DNA from: Adiantum capillus-veneris
Taxonomy: Eukaryota; Streptophyta; Polypodiopsida; Polypodiales; Pteridaceae
Assembly (NCBI GenBank): GCA_014529385.2
Contig: CM043953.1
Span: 71,647,372 to 71,711,371, forward strand
Reading direction: 5' to 3'
Length of the DNA stretch: 64,000 bases
A program made the translations under genes and the position numbers. Below the pieces are notes generated by a model, which saw only the letters and a list, made by a program, of their open reading frames with translations, made no database searches and had not been told where the DNA came from. Shown here in pieces: positions 24,108-34,160 of the stretch (its first letter is position 1; each line of letters starts with the position of its first letter).

Positions 24108-27100
24108 ATGATGCAAGAGTATTGCTGCTACAAAATCTTCCTCTTCCTTATTCCTCACAGTAAAATACAGCGGTATGTGTTCACTAAGCAAGCCGAGGTG
24201 TTACTCCGACTGTGGGACTTGCATGTGGATGTGCAAGCCACAAGAATTGAGTTTGACACAGTTATCATTAGACAAGTTCTTGATACTTTCAATGTGGAGG
24301 ATGGAAGTGCTATGGTCTATGGTAGAAAGGTGTCGGTAACACTTGAGAGTATTGCTTTTGCATTCAAAATGCCAAATGAGCCAAAGCCATCTGTAGCAAC
24401 AACAGAAAAATTTAGTGCAGCTCTGAAAGAAGATGATGCTGCCAAGAAGAAACACAAAGCCAGCATGGGTTCCAGTAGTAGGTATGGACATTCCTGCTGC
24501 TTACTGCTTTGTAGCTGAAGCTGTGAGTCTAAAAAAAAACCCAACTTATGTGTCAAAAAAATTGTTTGCTATGTTACTAGCAAAAAGATTGGACGCCATA
24601 GTTCCAATCAATCTATGTCAGATTCTATCACATGATGTACTTCAACACACTGCTAAGTTGAAATCCCAAAATGTTTTCAAAGCTTGGTATGTTTGGCAGT
24701 TCCTTTACTCGGAAACTTCTTCGAATGCTCATGACCAGATAAGGGTTGCTTGGAGCCAGAAGCCCTTTCTAGTAACTAACAATGTGGAATTGTCATCAGA
24801 TGACGAAGCCCCAGATAACCAGTTAGCCATCATTGGGCAAAAGAGGAAATCCACGCAAGAGGAGGCTGGCAGTTTGAAAAGAGCAAAAACTACATTGGCC
24901 AAAAGCAGTGCTTTCCTTAGGCAGCTGGAAAGTCAAGTCAAAATAGTGTTTGTTGAAAGAACTCTAGTAGACCATACTTCAGCTGGTCAGTCAGAACAAC
25001 CTCTCAATCAGACCACTGGTGGAATCAGTCAGATAGCAGGGCAAGTTTCAGCAACCACCAGTGCAGGAAAAGACTAGTCAGATAGGACCAGTGCTGAAAA
25101 GTCAGCGGGTCAGACTGATAAAGGAAAGGACCAATGGTACCTTCGAGTGTGCTTGGTAAGGTTTCCATTCCTTATAGTGAGGTGGCTCTTCATTTAACCA
25201 AGAAGGACTGATTACAACAGCTCCAGACTCATCCTCTCAAAGGACGTCTACTCGTGTACAAATCTGATTACACTACACTATCATATATGGCTCCTGTTGT
25301 AGTTTACAAGCCAGTTGCCTGTGACCTAGCCACAGTGAATGATGGATGTTCTGTACTTATTCAGTCATCCTGGAACACTATTGTGAATGCCATAGGACAA
25401 ATGTTGGATGCCTCAGTGTCAAATGATCAATTGACCAAGTTGAAAGCTGAACTAAGGGAGACTGAGTAGCAAGTTGAAAAGTTAGAGCAGGAGACAGGAG
25501 CCCAGTCCCTGCGGCACAATGTACTTGAAAATCAATCAGCTAGGACCATTCAACACTTAGAAGATAAGTTGTCCAAGATGGAGTCTGAGATGCGGATGCT
25601 TCAAGAAGAAAAGGTGGAGGCTGAAAGAGCTATTGATAGATTTGAAACCATGCTATGAATGAAGAGAGTTGATTTCAACTCATTGCTGACTAGTCACACT
25701 GCCTTGAAGGCCACTTTAACTAAAAGATATATCTATAATAATTTGGTTGAGATACTGAATCCAGAGGGGAATGTTGTTTTCAATATAGATAATCTAAGAG
25801 CACTTATGGAAGCAATGCAGAGTGATTTGTAGGGTAAACTCTCTGAATACAATAGTGATTTGGAAAATCAAGCTATCTTGGATTATATTGAGCAGCAAAA
25901 CAGCCCCAATGAGGATGATGATAAGGTAGCAGAAGAAGAAGAGAGGGAGGATGAACTAGAAGAAAGGCATGATGATGATGACTCTCCTCCATCTCCACCT
26001 TTAGGATCTGGTGTTGGTGGAGCAGGGGCAAAAAGGAGGAAATCAGCCCAACACAGACCAGCCAGACCAGTATGAAGGTCAGCAACCAATCGGGTAATCA
26101 ACAAGCTGGAGATCAGCAACACTGGAATTCACCAGTGCACCAGTCATAGCACAGTACGGATGAGAAAGGGAAAGGAAAAGCTGTGACTGAGGTTCTAAAA
26201 GGTGATGAGCAACATTCATTGCAGCTCATCACATTGAACAAGAGACTAAGAAATTAGAAAGCTCCTTTAACCAGGAGGTATCTGGAGGATGATGATCTTT
26301 TGTCTGATCTGGAACAATTTCAGCGATTGTATATTGATGCCAGAGAAATGGTCCAACAATGGAAATCAGCTGCTTTCCATGACCAAGAGGTGTGCCAATT
26401 ACCTCAACATCCTAGCAGAATTCAATTGCTAGAAAGAGTACCTAAATGGGTACTAAACTCTGGTGACAAAATAGCTAATCCACACTGGCAGTGGCAGTCT
26501 ACTACAGACTGTCATTCCCTAGCCATTGAATTAGAGCTCCTGATGGGGAACATGCCAACCTATAAATGTATGAAAGATGTCAGCGGTCAATTAAAAGAGG
26601 TTTGAATACAAATGAAGATTGCCAGGAGAGTTTTGGATCAGAGGGTACAAGCTATTCTTGAAGATCAGGCTACCACCAGTAAAGGGCCTTCAACTCAAAT
26701 GACAGTAGGAGAACAAGCAACTGCTCTCCGAAGACTGTTTCAGCTGGTTAGAGTAACAAGAAAGATGATGCAATAGGAGAATCAGAATGTCCTCAATTTT
26801 TTGGAATTTGTACTCGATTCTCTAGTCCTCCTGTATGCTTTACCAACTAGAGAAGCTGAGTTGCCTAGGTTTTTCCTAGCAATGTATCCTCAACATCCGG
26901 AACTAGTGGATCAACTCACATACTACAATATTACTCATAATCTTCGGGATTGGTATGAGTGATCTATAGTCGAATGGAAAACCTGGCAAACATTGCTCAA
27001 TGATGCTCTTCAATTAAATGATCTTGGGGAACTAAAGGAGGAGATACAGAGAATTAAGTTGTGTATGGGGCAATGGAAAATCCAGCTTAGAGGTCTCACC

Positions 27101-27519
27101 AAGATCACAAACCAGCTGCTGCAACTTACTGTGAGTCCTCTAAAATCCTTGAAAAGGATGTTACCGCTAAACTAGGCTTGGGACCACAATACAGAGAGAC
27201 GGCTGAGATTCTCTTTGAAGCTAGGATTAAAACAAATCAGCCTCTTCCAGAAGGATGGATCCATACAACTTTGCATTGTCACAAATTGACCAGAACTCGT
27301 CGAACAAAAGGCAAATGCATGCTCTATGATCCCGACACCAAAACCTATCATCCTCTCATGCCTTATGAAGTAGAAATGACCACAGAAAGGAGGGATCAGC
27401 CTGAGCAGGGGGCCATTTACAGACTTATCCAGAAGGACAATGTTAGCACTGGGACTTTGGAAACACCAACACGATCGAAGGGCAAGAGGAAGCGGGTTCA
27501 ATGGAAGGATACTAGGTGA
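24108..27519 (+). pseudogene. Decayed ORF3-like protein of an older LTR element
   Basis: Fragments in several frames have the same order as E1/E2 ORF3: an N-terminal globular part (24108-24760), a coiled coil (25420-25660), an acidic stretch (25900-25990), more helical sequence, and a basic tail (KGKRKRVQWKDTR near 27478). A short stretch, RKVSVTLESIAFAFKMP, lines up with EKVEVQITPQLIVDALKLH in E1. Stops at 25075, 25467, 25656 and 26603 and frame changes make it dead. Together with the polypurine tract at 27934-27951 it looks like the 3' end of an old element related to E1. I infer homology from this pattern; a profile search would settle it. Confidence 0.55.
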
Positions 27520-27527
27520 TTCCATCT

Positions 27528-27650
27528 CAGAATTTGATGGTGGATTTTTCCAGCCGTTCTCAAAATCAGAAGGTGGATTTTTCCAGCCAATCTCATAATT
27601 AGATGGTGGATTTTTCTAGCCAATTTTAGAATCAGACGGTGGATTGTCAG
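27528..27650 (+). repeat. 33-bp tandem repeat, four copies
   Basis: GGTGGATTTTTCCAGCC recurs at about 27539, 27572, 27605 and 27638, a constant 33-bp period. Confidence 0.85.
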
Positions 27651-27933
27651 TAAGGTGTTGGCATTTCTTTGGCTGGACACCCATGGGATTACAACTATAG
27701 GGGTGTCAAGAACTCAACAAGCATGAAGTATGGTATAAAGCTAGCAATACCAAGAGAGCTATGGAAACAATACCAGGAGAGCTAGCCACTTCAGAAGAAT
27801 ACTATCATAAGGAACATATGCCAACTCAGGAGGAACATCAACCAACTCAGCAAGCAGGTAAAGAGGTTCCTCAACACCTCAGAAGGATCAGATGATGGGA
27901 TTTTTTCAGAAATTTTGGAGTTTTACCAAAATT

Positions 27934-28357
27934 CAAGAAAGGAGGGAAGGATGTAAACGGCGGAGACAATCTCAACAGGTGGGAATCATCTCCTGGAAGC
28001 CGAACAATGGACCATAGGAACCACCATTTGAAAAACGGTTGCGGCCATGGTTTATGAATACAAGGTATTACAGATTGAAGCTTAATGGACGAGTGTATTA
28101 ATGATTATTGAGTAGAGTTACAAGTGAAGAGATTGTCAATCAAGACAGCTTCAAAGACTAGAACCAAGAGACTAGAAGTAAGAAGTCAAAGAGTGCAAAC
28201 AACCCAAAGTACAATCAACCAGATTACAATGTAATGGGTCCTATTTATAGCCTCTTGAGGTTATTGTGGTAACCACCATGGTAATTACTAGCTGGTCCGC
28301 TGCTCGGATTCCAGGAGATGATTCCCACTCGTTGAGACTTTCTCCGCCGTCTACACA
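27934..28357 (+). repeat. LTR-like or foldback sequence with 64-bp inverted ends
   Basis: A purine run (27934-27951) is followed by TGTAAACGGCGGAGA at 27952. The right end reads TCTCCGCCGTCTACA to 28355. Bases 27952-28014 and 28293-28355 are imperfect inverted repeats that share GGGAATCATCTCCTGGA. A TATA-like CTATTTATAG lies near 28240. Placement after an ORF3-like relic and a PPT favours a 3' LTR, but inverted ends this long are more like a foldback or MITE element. I see no clear target duplication. Confidence 0.5.
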
Positions 28358-28606
28358 CTCCCTCAAAGAAGCGCAAAAACTCGATCCAGAGCACGAAGGT
28401 GGTACAGAAGGCGGCCCCTGCAACAAACACCATAGCATAGTGGACCCCCGCAACAACCACCACATAGCAGACCCTCGCAACACATGTGACACATCAAATG
28501 CCTTCAACAACCACGACACAACAGTCCCCTGCAACCAACACGACACTGCAAACCCCAGCAACAAACACAACCGTCAAAAATTCCCTCTCCAAATGCATGT
28601 TGTCGA

Positions 28607-29581
28607 TTGAAACCTATGCTCAGAAACGTGAGTTCTACATTGTGTTTTGGTCGTATCTATGCGCCTCATGGCAATGCATGGCCAAAAATCCTATTTTTCA
28701 GCATTGGTCGCAAATCATTTTTCTCCATGGCTTTACTTGCAGCATTGGTGGAGTATCCAATACTTTCCAGGTTTTGCTATTCTGCATTGCATTTGCATGA
28801 GGAATATGGACCGAGCATGGAGGGCAAGCTGCCCAAGGATTTAACATACAAGGACCTGCCACATGAACAGTGGTCAACAGTGTTTAAGGTGCTAGAGAAG
28901 AAGAAGACTAAGATCTTCCTCCACCAAGTGCATGACCACCTTTATGATGCATGCAGGCTTTCGTATCAGGTCTACCAGGCCGCCCCCTTGAACGGTGAGC
29001 TCATGACGAGGTTTGTGAGAGGGTTTGCATATGAATAATGCGATGCTGGCAAAGCAGACCCCAACAGCCATAAGATTGCATGGGCTTTGGTTGGGGATCA
29101 AGTAGTAGAGAATTTCAAAAGCCAGAAAGGGGGGCTCAATCGGAAAATACAGAAGTTCATGTCTGATTACAGTGTGAAGGAAGCCCCCACATTTGAAGGT
29201 CTGATAGAGAATGCTATGGACAGTCCTGCGGCATCCAACCACCCTCTACAACACATGTGCACAACCTCTCAGCCCCTCTACACAGCATGGGTGGATAATC
29301 TTGCCGATGAACTTGAGTAGCAGGCAGTGAAGGTAGAAGAGAAGGTGAAATCTGCAAAGACATTCCTGGCTGCAAACCGGGACGGATGGTTGCGCAATGA
29401 AGGTACCTCCTCAGCTTGTGCACCCATCACTGCAGAGGTGGAGAGCCTTAGAGAGGAGGTGAAGAAACTGAAAGCCTCTCCAATACAAAACGCAGCTGCG
29501 ATTGCCAAAAAGGAGGCTGAAATCAGAGCCCTACAAGGGCACTCTCCAAGTCCTTTGGATTCAATGATGCTGCAAGGATGA
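28607..29581 (+). pseudogene. Unrecognised protein relic with coiled-coil end
   Basis: Three open pieces in one direction (28607-29038, 29087-29320, 29327-29581) read as one protein broken by stops at 29036 and 29318. The last piece is a coiled coil (EVESLREEVKKLKASP). The first has an H-rich segment HQVHDHLYDACRLSYQ. I do not recognise the family. It could be a gag-like or host-derived gene, perhaps continuing at 30870. Confidence 0.4.
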
Positions 29582-29599
29582 AGGGGGAGGTATCAACCA

Positions 29600-30650
29600 T
29601 GCAAGTACTCCAATCTTTGCTGTCTTTAAAGTGTATAAAGTGCTAAAAGTGGTTGAGAGTGCTCACCTTTTAAGCACTTGCAAGTACTTTCTGCCACCTA
29701 CACACTTTTTTAAGCACATACAAACATTTGGAAATGCCTGCAAGTGCTTGCAGGTGCATAAAAGTGCTTGCAAGTGCTAAAAAATGCTTGACTATTTAGC
29801 GATTGCAAACACCTTTACCACTTGCAAGCACTTCCAAGCAATTTTAAACACCTAAAAATGCCTGCAAGTGCTAAAACGTGGCTAACTTTTATGCACTTGC
29901 AAGCACTTTGAACCTTCATTTGGCACATTAAAGCACTTTAAAGCACTTTCAACCACTCGCAAACTATTGCAAGTGCTTGAAGAAGATTCAAAGTGGTCAA
30001 AATTGCTTCAAAATGCTTTCAAAGTGATTAAAAGTGCTTTTTGCAATCACTTCAATGCACTCTTAACCACTTTATAGCACTTTGAGCAATTTCAAGACCC
30101 CTGCAAGCACTTGTAGGAGTTTGCAGGTAGTTAAAAGTGCTTCAAAGTGCTAAAAAGAGCTTCCAAGTGCTGTAAGTGGACAGATTGAGCACCTGCAAGC
30201 GCTTCTAAGCACTTTTAAACACCTATAAATGCCAGCAAGTGTTAAAAAGTGTCTAACGTTTATGCACTTGCCTAACGTTTATGCACTTGCAAGCACTTTG
30301 AACCACCTGTACGAACATTAAAGCACTTTGAAGCACTTTGAACCACTTGCAAAGTCCTACAAGTGCTTGAAGGTGCTTCAAAACGCTTAAAATTACTTCA
30401 AAATGCTTTCAAAGTTCTTAAAAGTTTATTCTGCAATCACTTCAGAGCACTTTGAGGCACTTTTAACCACTTTTAAGACCCTGCACGCATTTGTAGGTGG
30501 GTGGAAGTCCTTCAAAGTGCTAAAAAGAGCTTCCAAATGCTAACAAGTGCCTTTCAAAGTGCTGCAAGTGGACATATAGAGCACTTGTAGACACTCTACA
30601 AGTACTTGAATGTTCCATCAAGTGCTCCAAGGTGCTTGCAAGTGCCTGCT
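29600..30650. repeat. Minisatellite of AAGTGCTT / AAGCACTT words
   Basis: About 1 kb built of short units containing AAGTGCTT or its reverse complement AAGCACTT, often about 10 bp apart (for example 29760-29790). Both orientations are mixed, so the DNA is hairpin-prone. Related arrays lie at 32295-32500, 52330-52495 and 54650-55560. Confidence 0.85.
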
Positions 30651-30859
30651 GTTATGGCCTGCATGTCCCCCCATTATGGTTGGTTGTGTAATAATCTTCC
30701 TTTGTTTTTAATTTTGTACAAAAAATAGTTCAGGAAATGGATAGGGAGCTTGGTGATGTCAGAAGGTAGGCCTCCTTCATGAAGGGGTCCAACAAGTTCA
30801 TGAAAAGAGAGGGCAAGGCCCTTCTAGTGCCACTCCACCTTCTAAGCCTAAATTTAGTG

Positions 30860-31587
30860 TCGATACAGTTTTATTGTCTAGAAATTGTGTGCCTTGTGGT
30901 CAAAAACTATCGGTCAAATATGCGGCCAGTGTCTTTCAGATACCGTGTTCCCACAAGTACCATCCGTTCTGCTTTTTAGTGGCCATCGCGACTGATCCCA
31001 AGTGTGTTGTACCAGACTGTAAATGGGAGATACCCCATATAGCAAGATGCTGGGCACTTGGGACTTCTTATGAGGAGCTTGAGGTAGGTTGTTCATCTTA
31101 TACAATAGAACTTATGCTAATCTATTGTGGAGATTAATTGTGTGTGTTGGTTCAGTTGAGCCAATGGCTGAGAAAGAAGCTTTCACATCGTCCATGCACG
31201 ATGTGGACGAGGTCTTTGACCTTGACGCCATGCTACTGAAGTTCAAGAACTTTGAAGGTGGGAAACTACTGAGGGTGGTCATTGAGACATTCTGAATGAG
31301 ACAACTCCGTCCGCAAGCAACCAACGTAATGTCAGTTTTGTATATCTGTCTGCTCCCATGTTTGAATCATGGTCATCATGCTCATTGTGGTCACAATATG
31401 TTGCCCAAGTACTAATGCATGTAAGGAGGATAGTGTAGCTGAGGCAGAGGATCTTAAAATGGAATCATTTGTAGCAGTGGAGATGCGAAAGAAGAGAAAG
31501 AAGCAGATGGAGTACGAGCTGTCCCAGGACCCGAAAAGGAGTACTGGCATACTCCCGCCAAAAACCAGATCATGCAAGAAGCTTTAG
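30860..31587 (+). pseudogene. Zinc-finger (RING-like) protein relic
   Basis: The frame at 30874-31137 reads CVPCGQKL, then IPCSHKYHPFCF and CVVPDCKW, a C-X2-C ... C-X-H-X2-H-X2-C ... C-X4-C arrangement like a RING-H2 finger with altered spacing. Further short open pieces follow at 31089-31295 and 31369-31587, the last being basic and Lys-rich. No single frame joins them. The family is not identified, and a link to 28607-29581 is possible only by position. Confidence 0.4.
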
Positions 31588-31768
31588 CTTCTTGAATCTT
31601 TGTATTTTTTTTTTTAATGCTATCTTTTGTAGATTGCAGCTTTGTATCTTTTTTGCCGGCAATAAAAATTTAAATATTCTCTCTTAGTTTCTCTCCATTT
31701 GTGCTCTGTAGTTAAAATTTGTGTGGTTGGCTCAAAACCCCCACTGCCCACTGATGAGGTAGAGAACA

Positions 31769-32330
31769 TTGATTGCCAACTACGAACCAATGTCTCGCTT
31801 CCCAGTCCATAGGGATTTGGCAATAATTGTAGACTTCAACAATGTGCTTGCTTGTGTGCATGATAAGCGCAAAGGATTTGAACCCCCAGATTTAAACACC
31901 CTGTACTTTGACAAAGTAAAGGGGGATGATACTGTCACCTACTGTGTACAGAACGATGCATAATTATTCTTACTTGGACTCAGTCAGATAGCAGAGACTT
32001 TTCTGTGGTCACCGTGTGCATGCCACAATCTTGAGAAGGGTATGGAAAAGTGCCTATCTCAGGCAAAGTGTTTTCTGAGTGGGTGGTGTTAGCAGTTGAG
32101 AATATGGAAACCCCCCAAATCAAATGTAAAAAAAAAAACTAGAAACCTTTTGGCACCTCTTTCCTAAGTTCCATAAGTCTAACACTTTACTGCTGGATGA
32201 TTCCATTTATAAGATGTACTTGGATGATCCCAGTAACTTTGTCGTTCTGCTTGGGATAGAAAAGAAAAATGAGAGGCAATGGGAAAATCTCCTCAAAGAA
32301 GATGGTCCAAAGTGCTAGTCAGGTGGTCCA
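31769..32330 (+). pseudogene. FCP1/NIF-type phosphatase domain relic
   Basis: The reading DLAIIVDFNNVLACVHDK near 31815 resembles the DxDxT-type start of plant FCP1-like (HAD) phosphatases, though the nucleophile motif is altered. After a stop and frame change, ETFLWSPCACHNLEKGMEKC (about 31996) and NTLLLDDSIYKMYLDDP (about 32180-32230) match the later motifs in the right order. A poly-A run at 32129-32138 and several stops show it is dead. The assignment rests on motif order only. Confidence 0.5.
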
Positions 32331-32500
32331 AAGTGGTCCAAAGAGCTGGTCAAGTGGTTCATGTGGTTGTTAAGTGGTGGTGAAGTAGTACAAAGTGATG
32401 TCCAAGTGGTTCAGGGGGTTGGTCAAGTGGTTGAAAGTGCTGGTCATGTGGTTCAGAGAGAGTGCTTATCAAGTGGTATAAAGTGCTGGCCAAGTGTTTC
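32295..32500 (+). repeat. ~21-bp minisatellite (CAAAGTGCTGGTCAAGTGGT type)
   Basis: About nine degenerate units of CAAAGTGCTGGTCAAGTGGTT. The same unit type occurs at 52330-52495, on the other side of E2, so both belong to one pre-insertion locus. Confidence 0.8.
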
Positions 32501-32529
32501 AGGGTCCTCTCTCTCTTGGTCGACCCCTC

Positions 32530-32930
32530 TTTCTAATTCCTCTTGCTGGCCCCTCATTGGCTCATGCCAGGCTTAGCCAATAGGAAATTAGAAGCATAAT
32601 GCCTTGTGACATGTGTCCCCCTTTCCCCTTTTATGAGAGCTTTAGGTATTTAAATAATTCAATTTAACTCTCATTGGACCTCTTAGTCTTCTGGCCAATA
32701 GGAATAAGGGCAAGCCATTGGGTTGTTGAATGCTCATTGGACCCCTTGGGAGATTGTCCAATAGTCTTTTAGAGAGCTTCATTTCTATTGGTTCTTTTAT
32801 CAAGTGTTTTTGAATGAATTAAATTAAATGTACTCTAGCCTAATTCTCATTCAGGTCCACCTCTATGGCCATCCAATAGGATTTGAATGCACATTGGGGC
32901 CAACTGGGCTAGGAAGCTGGCATGTGTCCA
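32530..32930. repeat. Repeated CTCATTGG ... CCAATAGGA modules
   Basis: Three to four modules pair ATTGG with CCAAT about 20-30 bp apart, each able to form a small hairpin (32547-32585, 32671-32703, 32732-32764, and a weaker one near 32847-32905). No gene is seen. Confidence 0.5.
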
Positions 32931-33172
32931 CTATGCCCTTTGTGTAAAGGGAGCTTGGAAGAGTGTATGTGTGTTTCCCTCTCATCCCCTACAAAAATGG
33001 CTCGCCCCTCCTGAATAGAGATGTGGGAAGACTTTTGAGTCTTCCCACAAGCATCCAATTTTCCCTAAGGTTTGACCATTGAAGATTTCATTTAATTTTG
33101 GAAGTCTTAATGGTTTGAACCTTAGGGTCTTTGAAGACCATTGATGCACATTGATCTTTTGCAGATGGCTCC
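32931..33172. other. No gene recognised; left flank of E2
   Basis: Unique-looking sequence with no credible ORF, ending at the E2 target site. Confidence 0.5.
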
Positions 33173-33177
33173 CCTTT
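33173..33177. repeat. E2 target-site duplication, left copy (CCTTT)
   Basis: It is identical to 52175-52179 and lies directly outside both LTR ends. Confidence 0.95.
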
Positions 33178-34111
33178 TGTTAAGGCGGTTACGCCGCTAG
33201 TGGAAGCTAAATAGCGAGAACTCAACCAACAACAGAATTTGTCAGACGAGGACGGAGCTTGACCCGCAGGCGCATGGAAACAACTAGGTGGGTGTCAAAT
33301 CACCTACTCGACCTTCTAATGACAATCACTACTAAGGAAATCAAATCTAAGTTCTAGAATACGCAAGTGACTGAAATCCGTACTACGAACGAATGCTATA
33401 CGAAACAGGATCTAGAATCATTGAATCGATCTCAAACTCAAGGGGAAGTCTATACACTAGGTAAGAACAACACCCTAAAGACTTGAACTGCAAAATCAAC
33501 CTATAACCACTCCGTGCGGTAAACGCGTATGAAGACAGGCCGAAAAATACAGGTGATCGAAACTTGACCCCGATGGTACTGATGTGTAGCTCTACTCGTT
33601 GTGGTTCTATAGATATGCTGCATGCTCTATTCCGACACACAAGTTGGAAGAAAACTCACACCGAAGCTCGTAGGAACTTACCACACATAGAAGCCGATAG
33701 CGCGCACTCTTGGTATCTGTGCGTAGCTCTCGCCGTTGCTAACACAATGGCGGTGTCGCTTCTCCAATGGCGGCTCCATAGCTCGCGTAGCAAGTAGATA
33801 AGACTCTCTCTCTCTCTCTCTCTCAGACACAGTCACGGCGCTCAAAAACTCACTTTGATTAATAATCTCAATCCCTTAGGTTACAAAACTTTGGCTTATA
33901 TACCTCAGCCTTGGAGGTGAGAACATCTCTAACTAATTACATCAGCAAGTGAAATTACTTCGGAATTACAAGCTGGAAACTCAATTGAGTCCCGTTACTT
34001 AATGAATGGCTCAAATCAAAATTAATGTCGGAAAGACATTTATTACAATCAATGGTTACAAAATGATGAGTGTGAGCAAAAATGTGGGTGTGATCCTCTG
34101 CTGGCTCAACA
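33178..34111 (-). repeat. E2 3' LTR (934 bp)
   Basis: It is bounded by TGTT/AACA, shown here as its reverse complement. The TATA box is at about 33897-33903 and a palindrome half-site at 33523-33532. The CT tract at 33804-33824 is only 21 bases. Confidence 0.97.
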
Positions 34112-34123
34112 CTCCCCCCCTCC
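34112..34123 (-). other. E2 3' polypurine tract
   Basis: On the minus strand this reads GGAGGGGGGGAG, directly beside the 3' LTR. Confidence 0.9.
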
Positions 34124-34160
34124 GCGTTCATGTCGTCCCTGACATGACTTTTATGCTTGG

